A DNA stretch of 64,000 nucleotides, from NCBI GenBank assembly GCA_032358255.1, contig JAULBX010000670.1:1-64000 (forward strand), written 5' to 3'. Positions within the stretch are counted from its first letter, which is position 1; every line of letters starts with the position of its first letter. The DNA comes from Heterotrichella gracilis (Eukaryota > Sar > Xanthophyceae > Tribonematales > Xanthonemataceae). The translations under genes and the position numbers were made by a program. Shown one piece after another: positions 12,601-23,900 of the stretch. The notes beneath the pieces were generated by a model, which did not search any database, had not been told where the DNA came from, and saw nothing but the letters and a program-made list of their open reading frames with translations.

Positions 12601-13193
12601 TGGAAGGACATCCCTCCCCAGCATTTCCAGACCAAGCACGGCGAATGGCCAAAGATCGACAAGTTCCCGCCCTACGACTGCGTGCCCATGGCCAATGTGA
12701 GCTTGAGGGATGACGGGCAGCTGGAGTCAGACCCCTATGATGAAGTGATACTCCAGGTACAGTATTGCTGGAAATGCATTTCTGTTCATTTATGAAAACC
12801 AATAATTTTATTTTGAATTGATTATATTGCTGCAAAAAAATGGTTCATATGCCTCAAACGATGGTTGCAGAGTTGGCATCTCTCAGTGGCGGCACTTCAC
12901 TAGTACTTGATAAAAAGAATTGAATTTATATTAAAAATGCTGAATTTAGTTTTCACTGTGTGCTGCAGGGTGGGTGGAGAAACCAGCTGGCCAACCGCAT
13001 ACTGGGCGACGCGCAGATCCCCATCGTGCACACCTTCAACACCAGCGTGGCCATGTGGCAGTACCACAGGGACAACGGCAAGGGCATGGAGTGCACCCAC
13101 TACTGCTTCCCCTCCTCGCCACAGACATGGATCCAGGGGCTGCACAGTACTCTGGAGACAGTCATGGGCCCGCAGTGCAGGGGGGAGATGTGA
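9681..13193 (+). CDS. Type II membrane PC-esterase / trichome-birefringence-like (TBL) protein
   Basis: This is likely a Golgi polysaccharide O-acyltransferase or esterase of the PC-esterase superfamily. Exons are 9681-10406, 10576-10737, 10877-11022, 11408-11521, 11881-12066, 12456-12756 and 12969-13193. Phases close, giving 619 residues. Intron 3 uses a GC donor (AG|GCAAGT). Residues 5-25 (LKNPLYLLSVLFTAVAAVG) are a single N-terminal membrane anchor. A low-complexity stalk follows, with a His cluster (HHHHHYHHH). The catalytic half shows WVVGDSQMLDFY (Ser373), MVLNYGLWY and ECTHYCFPS near the C-terminus. Plant TBL proteins carry DCSHWC at that last position, so the Asp of D-x-x-H is Glu586 here and His589 is kept. 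The ATG at 9681 is chosen because it opens directly before the membrane segment. Exon 6 has three tandem copies of its acceptor region and exon 7 is echoed in the 3' UTR. Confidence 0.85.
12350..12505 (+). repeat. Tandem triplication of the exon 6 acceptor region
   Basis: Three copies of a 50-54 bp unit carry gtgcaggtttgg followed by ccag-ga-atcatggtact. Their AG acceptors lie at 12350-51, 12404-05 and 12454-55. Only the third copy opens into the reading frame used by the PC-esterase (FGSTQDIMVLNYGLWY). The first two are degenerate. Confidence 0.85.
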
Positions 13194-13425
13194 GGCGGGA
13201 CCGGGTATCCACTGTGGGATTGTGAAGATATGTGTAGCAGCCTCCGTTGCACTCTGGCGACAGGCATGGGGCTGGCCCTGGTGCATGGGGGAGATGTGAG
13301 GCGGGGGCTGGGATTGCGCTTTGGTGATGGGATTGTCTGGGTGTATGTCGCAGCCTCCACTGTATATTGGAGACAGGCATGGGGCCTCAATGCGGGAAGG
13401 GGATGTGAGGCGGGTGCACAGGGGG
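13141..13425 (+). repeat. Degenerate 106-109 bp tandem repeat from the last exon into the 3' UTR
   Basis: The end of the terminal exon (tctggagacagtcatggg through gggagatgtgaggcggg) is repeated twice more downstream. The gatgtgaggcggg landmark falls at about 13187, 13293 and 13402. The stop codon TGA lies inside the repeated motif. Units two and three are noncoding. Confidence 0.75.
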
Positions 13426-14478
13426 TGTGAAGGACTCGGGGGCTTCTTGGGACTTGTTGCGGCAGGCGTTGAGGGCGAATGCCGCAGGGAATGGCTGAAA
13501 CGGGGTCTATCAGCGGGTCATAGGATGTAGGAAGGGGATTCCAATACAACCCTTTTCAGCAATCGAGCTATCTGAATTTTTTTTATTTATTTTTCGCGGG
13601 TGCTGAATGGCTGTTCCGCACAACGGTGTGCAGTTGCATTTACCCAGAAACCGACTAGCGTTTTACAAGGCGTGATGCACTTCACAATGCCAACCAAAGT
13701 CGCACTAGGCAGTCTTTACAAACTAGCTTTACCCATTTTCAGTAGTAACCAGGTCCCATATGGTCCTTTAGGGGCACACAGGGCAATAAGCCGATGACGC
13801 CTTGGAATGCCTTTTGTTTGTTTGTAAACAGGCTGTAACGACAACCGTTGTCTTATCGTGAGGTGCGCTGCCTAGGTCACCCAAATAGCTCAGCCAAGCA
13901 ATGCGGTAACCCTTGCCATGTGCTGTGGGTGGGGTGCACAACCCTTGTCCTTTTAGTCCTTTGGGGTGCTGGACTGCACCTGCACCTTCCTTGCGCTGTA
14001 CACGGGCACGTGGGTGCCAGCAGTGCCCACGCCCTCCGCACCTGCCTGAAACTGCACAAGGAATTACAAGGATCCCACGGGAGCAGTGGGAGAGATGGGT
14101 GCATGTCCCGTCGCGTGATAAAGCAAGTTACCTTGCACAAACACATGGGCATCTCTTTATTGTGGCTGTGGAGGTGCAATCTGTGCTGTTTTCACGGTCA
14201 TGAAGCAAAAGTCACCATGGTATTTTTAAATAAAATCCAATTGACTGACGTCCTCGCTTTCCAATCAATTACTCCCCTGCTTCAAGTGTCCTAAAACGTG
14301 AAAAGTGACCCTGCAGCCTGAAGTTACTGAAGTTGCACAACGCCAAGGCAGTTTCAACACACAACCGGCACTGCGCTATGCCAAAACGCAGCACCTGCAG
14401 CTACCTATCGTTGGCACGAGCATGGTGAACGGCTGGCACGCAGTTGCATGAGGGCACGCCACCACATAGTCAGTCACC
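13194..14478. other. Intergenic region between PC-esterase and kinase
   Basis: Apart from the 3' UTR repeat (to about 13425), this 1.3 kb holds no recognisable gene. It includes the presumed promoter of the kinase. A plus-strand ORF at 13848-14294 has no family resemblance and is best read as chance. Confidence 0.45.
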
Positions 14479-17400
14479 ATGGCGAAAAGGGTTACCCTGG
14501 TGCCGCCGATAGAGCAGAGCGCGGACAGCCTTGAAATCAACAACCTGCACCTCGGCATAACCCCCGGCAGCCCGGATGTCGACGGGGATGGCAAGCGCTC
14601 GCCTGATATGATGTCAATCCATGGGGACAGCGTGAGTGTTCACCCGTTGAACTGCGTCACATAGCGTCATACACCTAAGGCACAACCCTATTCAAGCACC
14701 TGGTTGTCCCCTTTTTGTAGGCCGCTCGGAGACGTGCCATCACCGAGCTCCTGTTTTTCGCCAGCGTGGGAGACGTGCGGAGGTGTCAGCGTATCGTGCG
14801 GTTATGGAACCTCAAGGTGGGTCTCCAACCATGTGCCATGCGCCTGCTTTCCCTGTTAGATCCTTGGCGTGCCTCGCTGTGCAAGGGTCTAAAACTTGAG
14901 CGCTGTGTCATAGGTCTCGGACAAAGGCTGCTGCGACTACGACAAGCGGACGCCTATGTAAGTACTGCACACACCCTCAGTGCACAGGTGGACCGTTGCT
15001 TGCTGTTTGGCATAGTCCAGTACAACGCAGTCACCACCGTGCTATCAAACGCTGCACCACCCACCTACCATTGCAAGGGGTTTAAGGACTGCATCCCGAT
15101 GGGCTAGGGGATTCCAGTTTCCACCGCTATGCATGCATGGCTCATAACCCTACCCTTGCCCGTTGCAGGCACTTGGCAGCAAGCGAGGGCGCGTACTCGG
15201 TCACGGAGTGGTTCCTAGAACAAGGGGCAGACGTCAACGCCCTGGACAGGTTCAAGCACACGCCACTCGAGGTACATCCTCCCCCTGCCTAGCACCCCCA
15301 CCGCCTGCGTTGACTGGACACCAAAAGCGCCGTTACCCATCTCCCTAGTGTTTCCACTGACTCCACCCGTTCTGCCTAGTGCACTAGCTATGCTGAGTGG
15401 GCGCCAACTGGCTGTTACCCACCTATAAAGCTTCGCTAACTCAACCAGTTTTGCAATAATAATATAATTATTATTGCACGCAGGACGCAGTCAAGGGGGA
15501 GCACATAGAGGTAGCAAAGTTTCTGATTGACCATGGCGCCAAAATCTTTGAAGACGGCAAGGTAAGAGGGTGGGAAAAAGGGATAGGGTGCAGGGTGGAG
15601 GGGTGCAAGGGACCCATGCAGCCTTGGCATTGCACAATCGCCACCCCATGCATCCTCCCGAATGCGTGGCGCCATGCAATTGCACCATGGTCTTGGGGTT
15701 GCGTGAAACAGCCACCATGCTTCACATACAACTGGCGCACCTGTCCCTAAATGGAAGATAATAGGAGCAAAACACTCAAATGAAGAAGGACTGCCATGCA
15801 CGACCATGTTGCAGCTTGTTGACTTAGAGGACTCCACAGGTTTAGCTGTAGGGTTTAGGGTAACAAACCCTCAACCCTCAAACCTGTGTCCTTGCAGCTC
15901 GTGGAGCTTGAGAAGTCCAAGCTCGCCCAGCACGCGGTGCACATCCCCAGCGACCCATATGAGCTGGAGCAGGACTGGGAGGTGGACCCCGCGTCACTCA
16001 CAATCATGGAAAAACTCGGTAGGGTCCCCACTTGCACAAGCCTGCATCCCCAGTGACCCCGCCTCACTCACAATCATGGAAAAACCCGGTACGGTCCCCA
16101 CTGGCACAAGCCTGCATCCCCAGTGACCCATATGAACTGGAGCAAGATTGGGAGGTGGACCCTGCGTCACTCACAATCATGGAGAAACTTTGTACGGTCC
16201 TTGATCCTCACATCGCCTGCATCTCATGCATAAATGCGGCTCGCACCGCGCCACAAGCAAAATATCTATGAACATGTGAACATTTGGATATATGGGAGCG
16301 CTTTCTGAAGGAAGAAAAAATAAAATAGCAGGCCGTTTCCAGAACTAATCTTGTAATACTTGGTACGGGTTCCGCCCCCGCGCATGCATCCTATCTCAGC
16401 CGCTGCCACAATGTGAGCTTGGGTTGAATTTTGAAGTTGCTGAATCTGACGATATGACAGCCGCAAAAGTCTTTTGTTTGTTTATTTTACACAGTTTACA
16501 GGATGTTGCATATGCATGCATTGTGCAAAGCGCAAAATCATGGCATCATGCTGTCTCCACATCAAAGGCGCACCATGCCGTACTCCAGACGCATTCTCCG
16601 TCCTTCTCAAGTCGAGGGCGAGTTTGGCATCGTGCGATGTGTACCATGCGCATGCATGCCGAACCATCGTGGCAGTTATAACCCTCAAATTTACAGCAAT
16701 TTGCATATGCATGCATTGCGCGAAGGGCTGCAAAACACCGCACCAGCAGCCTATTGTTAATGCACTCAATTTACTGACCTTGCCCGCACTGCGAACACAT
16801 CTACCCGCCATCCTGGAGGGTTAACTCATACCCCCTTTCCAGGTGAGGGCGAGTTTGGCATTGTGTACAAGGCGCAGTGGTACGGCACCATTGTTGCTGC
16901 AAAGATCCTCAAGGTGTCGGACCACATCGCGCTGGGGGACTTCAAGACCGAAATCGAGGTGCTGCGCAAGGTGCACCACCCAAACGCGGTGCAGTTCCTA
17001 GGTGCGGGGGGATGGGTGGCAGGAATCACGGGGATTGAAAAAGGGATAAGTGCCCCTTTTCGAGAACATTCTCTTTATGGCCTGGGCATGTGCCTAAGAG
17101 AGGTGATGGGGCATGCAAAGAGCTGCACCTGAGCCGGCCAGTAGTCAGCTGGCTTGTGGACATTGTTCATCGGTCATCGGTAGTTGGCATGTGGCATTAG
17201 GGCGATGAATTGCATTAGGGCCACATGGGGTACTACCTACATCTTTTTCAGAAATACAGCCTAGGCTAGCATGGGGGCAAGAGCAAAATGCACCCCCTGC
17301 TCTTCATTTCAACTCCTTGCCCGTAATCCAGTGCGTGCACCCCCCACCCCCCACCTCAGTGGCTGCACAAAAGAGCCCTACCTCCTTATATAAAATTGCA

Positions 17401-19435
17401 AAACGCGTCCTCTGCTCCCCATCCAACGCCTTGCCCTCAATCCAGTGCACTCCCCCGCCCCCACCCCCAGGTGCCTGCACGAAAAAGGAGCCCTACATTC
17501 TTGTGACGGAGCTCATGTACGGCGGCTCGCTTGCCGATGCCTTCCAGATGCCCATGGCCATCAGCCTGCGCAGGGGGCTGGAGGTGGCGCTGGACACCGC
17601 ACAGGGGCTGGCATACCTGCACAACAGGTGGGGGGGGTGATGGGAGATGGGTTTAGGGTTTAGGGTCTAGTAACACCCACAACAGGTGATGGGGTGGGGA
17701 TGGGGGTGTGGGGGTGGGGATGGGCTTTCTGGGGGTGGCGCTGGACACTGCACAGGGGCTGGTATACCTGCACAACAGGTGCGGGGGGTGGGATGGGTGG
17801 GTGGGTGGTGGATGGTGCATGGGCTGGCGTACCATGGCGGATGGGTGCGTGGGGTGGTGGGTCCGTGGTGGTGGGGTGCTGTGATCACGGCCACATGGGC
17901 GCAAAGTTGCCAATGGCAGGGCAGTTAGGACTGGGGGCCATTCCACGAATCCATGGGCATGTGCACAGATGCCATGCAGGCATCGTCCTCCATCAACAAA
18001 CCTGCCAGTATCTTACACACACACATCACCATTCTCTGAAAGGCGCCTGCAACCTGCCGGGCGTATATGCCAACAACCCCAAACCCCGCCCCACGAAAAC
18101 CCCATTGCCAACTCCACACACCCATCCTAAACCTATCGGCCCCATCCCCATCCCTATCCCCATTCCCCACAGGAAACCCAGCGCGATCATCCATCGGGAC
18201 CTTAAGCCCGGCAACCTGATGATTGCCGGGTCACTGTACAACTCCCGGGACAACCTGGTGTATGACTCTGGGGTGATTAAGCTTGCGGATTTCGGGCTGT
18301 CCAAGTCGCTGCCGGTGAACAAGCACGCCAGCTATGACCTGGACTCGAAGTTCAGGCTGACAGGAGAGACGGGGTGGGTGTGGGGGTGATGGACGGGGTA
18401 TTGTGCTGTCATTTGACCAAAAGTTGTGTGAATGTGATCCTATCGGTTGGGCGATAGGATGGTTTTGGGCTGTGAAGTGGTTGCTGGTGAAGGAGGACTG
18501 CTTGTCAATACACCTGGATTGTACAGTTTAGCGGCGTCTCCTACTCCGAACTGTAAAATCCAGATGGATGGCCTGACGCGTATAACTAGAAACCTCCTAT
18601 TTGGCCTCCATACCCTCCTTTTCGCCCATCACTTGACACCCTCCATGCCTCTTAACCACCCTCCTGCTACTCACTCCCCCACTCGCCACCACCTCCTCTC
18701 ACCTCTCCCCCTCCTCCCCCCCGCAGCTCCTACCGCTACATGGCCCCCGAGGTGTTCCGCCACGAGCCCTACAACCCCAAGGTGGACGTCTACTCATACT
18801 CCATGATCATGTTCCAGCTATTCGAGCACCACCCGCCTTTCTCGGGCATCGACCCAGTGGAGGCCGCCAAGGAGGCCGCCATGTACGCGCGCAGGCCCGC
18901 GTTCATCACCCTTGCCAGGAATGGGCACAACCCGGTGCACACTGTGAGTGGGCGGGGGAGGGTTTGTGTTAGGGTTTAGGGTTTAGGGTAGGCCGGCCTT
19001 CGTCACCCTTGCCCGGAATGGCCACAACTCGGTGCACAGCGTGAGTGGATGGGTCTGGTCAGGCTTTGGAGGGTTGTATATGGTTCTGTGTTGTACCTAG
19101 CTTAAGGTTGTATTTGAGTGCTTGACGAACCCAACGTTGTAGGGTGCAGGGTGTGGGGTTTAGGGGGCATCAAGCGCCTGATCAAGTTCTGTTGGTCCCC
19201 CGACCCCGCTTACAATACTACATATTTCTTATTATTACTAAATTGCCCTGTAAACTTACAAATTTGGCCACTACCGCAGGGCATCAAGCGCCTGATCGAG
19301 TCCTGCTGGTCCCCCGACCCCGAGGACCGCCCCGCCTTCCCAGACATCGTGGAAACGCTGCAGGCCCTCATCAAGCAGGTGCCAAGGTCAAACACGCATT
19401 CGGGGGGAGGTGGGGGGTGCTGCTCGGTGCAATGA
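14479..19435 (+). CDS. Ankyrin-repeat protein kinase, plant ILK / Raf-like MAPKKK (group C) type
   Basis: Serine/threonine (or dual-specificity) protein kinase with N-terminal ankyrin repeats, like plant integrin-linked-kinase-type Raf-like kinases. Exons are 14479-14631, 14721-14816, 14914-14957, 15169-15271, 15484-15561, 15898-16018, 16843-17001, 17471-17627, 18173-18373, 18727-18943 and 19280-19435. Phases close, giving 494 residues. Ankyrin signatures are KRTPMHLAASEG, GADVNALDRFKHTPLE and GAKIFEDGK. Kinase motifs are the glycine loop GEGEFG (199-204), VAAK219, HRDLKPGN (Asp313), ADFG (Asp343) and YRYMAPEV, followed by SPDPEDRPAF. All catalytic residues are intact. The C-terminus is a Gly run ending CCSVQ, which fits a CaaX prenylation box with an adjacent Cys. 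Several introns contain partial copies of neighbouring exons. The start ATG has good context (accATGg). Confidence 0.93.
16019..16205 (+). repeat. Two ghost copies of kinase exon 6 3' end in the intron
   Basis: After the real exon 6 donor at 16019, the block that includes tcactcacaatcatgga, with the following donor-like cggta or tgta, recurs at about 16042-16100 and 16107-16200. The second copy also repeats the PSDPYELEQDWEVDPASL coding stretch almost intact. Confidence 0.85.
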
Positions 19436-20983
19436 CCGGGGGTGGGGTGGGTGGAGGGTGGGCGGTGGCGACAGGGATGCGGTGATCATTGGTGGGTGTG
19501 CCGGCTGAGAGGGAGGGAGAGGGGGAGGGGAGGGGGGAAAGGGGGGGGTTAAGGGCATTGCCTCACCTGGAGTGTTTGTGGCGAGCCTTGCGGTTGAGTG
19601 GCATAGTCTGAGGGAGGTTGAGACCCTGGTGTGACCCTGGTGGGTGGGGGGCGAGGGGTAAATGTTGGAGAAGAGAGGGAGAGGGGTGGGGTTGGGAGGC
19701 GTTTGGTGCCTGAACTAGTGAACGGATGGTACCTCCAGCACTGTACTTTGATTTAGCTCAAGGCAAGGCCAGGCCTTGGGAATTCTGCAAACAATTGATG
19801 AGCCCTAGTGCAGGGTATCATTGGTTTCAGCATTGACCTTCTTACCTAAGTAGGGCAGGTATACATATGTACAGCCATTACCCCTGCACCCGCGTGCTGC
19901 GCATTTTGTGATTCAGCCAGCATGCACATCAAAGGTGCAGTAGGGGGGGGGCAGAGGCTAACGGCCGAGGCATGCCATGGGGTGCGTTCCCTAGGTTGAC
20001 CAATTTGGTGTACCACACCCAGTTTTCGAGCAAGGTTGCTGTTGTTGTTTGTTATTTTGAGCAGCCTGGCTTTCCACGCGTGACTACACCAGGAGTTGCG
20101 TGATGAGTTTCTGTGCTCGTTTCTGGTGTTCAGTGCGACTGAACCCTACACTAGGGTTTTTGGGCACCCTACCCAGGAATTGTGCATGTCAGCTTAACAT
20201 ATTGGGAGCTGGCACACAGGCATTGCTAACCCCAAGGCAGTTGTAAGCCACGTGAAGCTACTGTAGCATCTGGTAAATGCATACGTAGGTCACGCATGAA
20301 TGGCCCTACTTAAAATTTCGAGTCGCAAACAAGCGGCACCGTTAGTCCCACTTGCCACACACTGGCGTGTTCCCCTTATGTGTGCCCGTTTGAGTGGCAG
20401 GGCAGAGTGTGGGACCACAATCAGAGCACAATATATTGGGTAATACCTCCGCGCCCTAGGGTTTCGTTACCCCTTGCTAGGGCTAGCAAAGTCGGGCACT
20501 GATGCAGGCACCCAGGCACCAACAGTGTTGGTAATGACGCGATGCAAAGCTGTTGAGCCGGCAGTGAAGCTTTTGAGTGGCAGTGGATCACCATTATAGG
20601 GTTTGCACTCATGCATGCATGCATTCGTGGCACCATCAATTAATTAGAGGATGTGAGGTTGAATGGCCAGCTTACTTGTGAGTTACTTGTTTAAAGGCTT
20701 CCTATTCTTCGTGTACCCACCACCACAGTGATATACCGCCAAAGGGTTTTTCTTTCCTCTACTACGTGCCAACCCTAGTATGGGATCCCATTCCACCTCC
20801 ACCCGTGGCATACGCCCACGCCCTCGTGACCTCCTCTAAATCGTCTGCAAAGCCCAATAACAGCTGAAAGTGCTTCACTTGACGGTCTGATCCCACCCAT
20901 CGGCCTCGTTACAAGCCCGAACTCCCACACTCCACTCGCGCCTTCCCACAGCCTAGCCGCGCACAAGAGCCTCTCCTGCAGCC
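19436..20983. other. Intergenic region between kinase and amidase
   Basis: About 1.5 kb with G-rich low-complexity DNA just after the kinase stop (19436-19560) and no exon-like coding sequence. It contains the kinase 3' UTR and the amidase promoter. Nothing else could be recognised. Confidence 0.45.
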
Positions 20984-23900
20984 ATGGCAGGAAGCAAACT
21001 GCACCGGATCCGCCTGATAGCGGTCTGCTTAGTACTGATAGCAGGTGGGGTATCCACGTGCTAATTGGATGCGTGCATGCATGAGCCATTCAAGTCATGG
21101 TTGGGATACTTTTACCAGGTGGTGTCCTGCTCAAGTGCTCAGTCCCTGGTGCAAACTCTCTAGTAGCCAAGTCAAGTCAGCCAGGGTTAAAGCCATAGCA
21201 ACCAGGCTGTTGAGGTGCCTCCCCTGACCACCCTCCCCACACCACCACACACACGCAGGTGCCGCCCCCCAGGAGAATCACGCTCCCACCCCAGTACACC
21301 CCTCCGCACAAACGCTGCCAGTCATCCCACACGGCGCAAAGCCCATGCACCACACCCTGCTCTAAGACCCTAAACCCCAAACCCTTCAGCTATGCAAGTA
21401 GACCCTGAATTCCACACTCCCCGTAACCCAAAACCCTGTGCACACAACCCTAACCCCTGTGCACCCCTGCTACCCCCCCTGTCGCCTAAACCACCCAGAC
21501 CCTACCACCCTAAACCACCCAGACCCTACCACCCTGAAACCACCCAGACCCTACCACCTTAAACCCACCGCTGCAGGCTGCGCAGCCTCCCCCCCACCGG
21601 AAACCTGCACCACCACCACCGGGCCCCACCCCCCACCACCAGACCCTGCAGCCGAGGCCCTGCTTGAGCTGACAGGCAGCCAGGCGGTGGCTAAGCTGTG
21701 CGCAAGGGAGGTGACCGCGGTGGAGTATGCAACTGCGGTGCTGGGGAGGGCAAAGCGCTATGGGTGCATCAACGCATATGCTGCGCTGCGGCCGGAGGAG
21801 GTGAGGACAACAGTTTCTTTCTTCTTGGCAAGAAAAATAGATCGGAATACGGTATTGGCCAGAGGCGACGTGATTAGTGCTGGGCAGGGCGGTTTGATTG
21901 GGGTGCATCAGACCCTAAACTTTAAACCCTAAAACCCTAGCTCCACCTCCTCGCGCATGCAGGGCACTAGTGGGACCCCCCGCCAGGGTTGAGGATGTAG
22001 AGTGAGAGCCCTAAACTAGGGTTCATGTTAGTGAATCGACCCTGTGCGCATCCCTCGCCCTGCAGGTGCTTCGCGAGGCCCAGGAGGTTGACGACAAGTA
22101 CGACAACGGGGAGGAAATCACCCCCCTGTGCGGGTTGCCGGTGGCTGTGAAGGACAGCATCGATGTGGCGGGATACCCTACGGTGGCGGGCTGCCCGGCG
22201 CTGGAAGGTGGGTGAGATAACCCTAAGAAACCCTTGGAAACTCTAGAAACCGGGTGTGTACTAGTCAACTGGGAGTGAGACAATAGTCAAAACCCTAGCT
22301 GTTTGTGCGCTTCTGGGCGATCAGGTGTGGGTGGGGCACAGGGTTAGGAAACAAGGTTCATACAGGGGGTTGCATGGGTATTCACAGATGGCGGGCTGTC
22401 CTGTTAGTGGCTGGTTAGTGAAGAAACCTTATAAGCACATACAGTAAACAGCTGTGCTACATGATTTTGAACCATATCGTATAGCATACGCATCCATAAC
22501 CCCCTTGACTTCAACCCTGTACCCTACGCAGGGCTTGTCCCCGCCCTCAGCTGCCCCCTGATCGACCACATACGGGCCGCCCATGGCATCATCCTGGGCA
22601 AGACGCGCATGCACGAGCTGGCGGCTGACGTGACCTCCATCAACCCCCACTATGGGCCTGTGTTGCACCCCTACAACAACACCATGCATGTGGGAGGTGC
22701 GTGGATGATGGAGGCCTGGTCATTGAGATGTGGGTACCATGTGCCATTGTCTGCCTGGTCATTGGGTGTTTGAGCATTGTCTGCCAGATCAACGGTGTGT
22801 GAAGCTTGCATAATGTATATGTGATTGTCGAGTGCTTAATCAGTGATGTGCTTGACCAGTGGTTGTTTGATCAGTGTGTGACCAGTGAGCGCCTGATGAT
22901 GAGCGCTTGGTCGGTGCCTGAATGCTGAGTGGTGACCTGATCTGAACCGATACTCAGTGGGTGCCTGGTCCATCACCACCACGTCCCAGGCAGCGGCAGC
23001 GGCTCAGCAGCGGTGGTGGTCGCTCTGCACAGACACAGGCACATCCTACCCACAGCCTCTGCCCCATGCACCACCCCTCCACCACCCTCCACAACATCCT
23101 CCGCATGCAGTGCCCCACCCCATCCCACCCCACCCCACCCCACACTGCAGGCAGCAGCGGCGGCTCCGCAGCAGTAGTGGCGGCTCGTATCGCTCCCGTG
23201 GCTCTGTGCACAGACACAGGCGGATCCTGCCGCATCCCCGCAGCCCTCAACGGGGTGTATGGCTTCAGACCAACCACCGGGTGCTACCGTTCAGGGGGGA
23301 GGGTGGTGCCCATGAGCCCAATGCGGGACACAGTTGGTAGGTGAAACCCTGAACCAAAACCCTGTAATCTAGATGCGCATTCCATAACCCTTAATAGTAT
23401 GCAGCCAATCCCTAAATCTAGTTGCGCATCCCGCGGACTTTCAACGGGGGTGTATGGATTCAGGCCCGCCACCTAGTGCTACTGGTCAGGAGGTGTGCCG
23501 ATGAGCCCATGTAGTAAATGAGGGGTAACAGTAGGTAGGTGAAACCTTACAACTAGACCCTAAATGCTTGACCATAAACAAGTGGGTGGGTGCCGTTGGA
23601 ACTCCAGTGCCTAGATGCTGCGGGTGATGGCCCATAGGAGTGAATATTTTACATGTAAATGCCACAGGAACCCTGCTTCCCATGTGATGCCATTCCATTG
23701 TCGCACACCAGTCCGAATACCGACTATATATCCCCGCCCCACTTCCTCCGGCATATACATGGTCTTTCCTGCAGGCCTGAATGCCCGCAGCGTGGATGAC
23801 ATCATCCTGTTCCACCACCTGCTGTCCAGCTGCCCCACCACCATCCCCCACATGGAGCTGCAGGGGCGCAGGCTGGGGGTGCCGACCCACTGGTGGAAGG

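Noticed and set aside
13848-14294. 148-residue plus-strand ORF upstream of the kinase
   Set aside because: No recognisable domain; Cys- and Leu-rich composition is typical of chance ORFs here.
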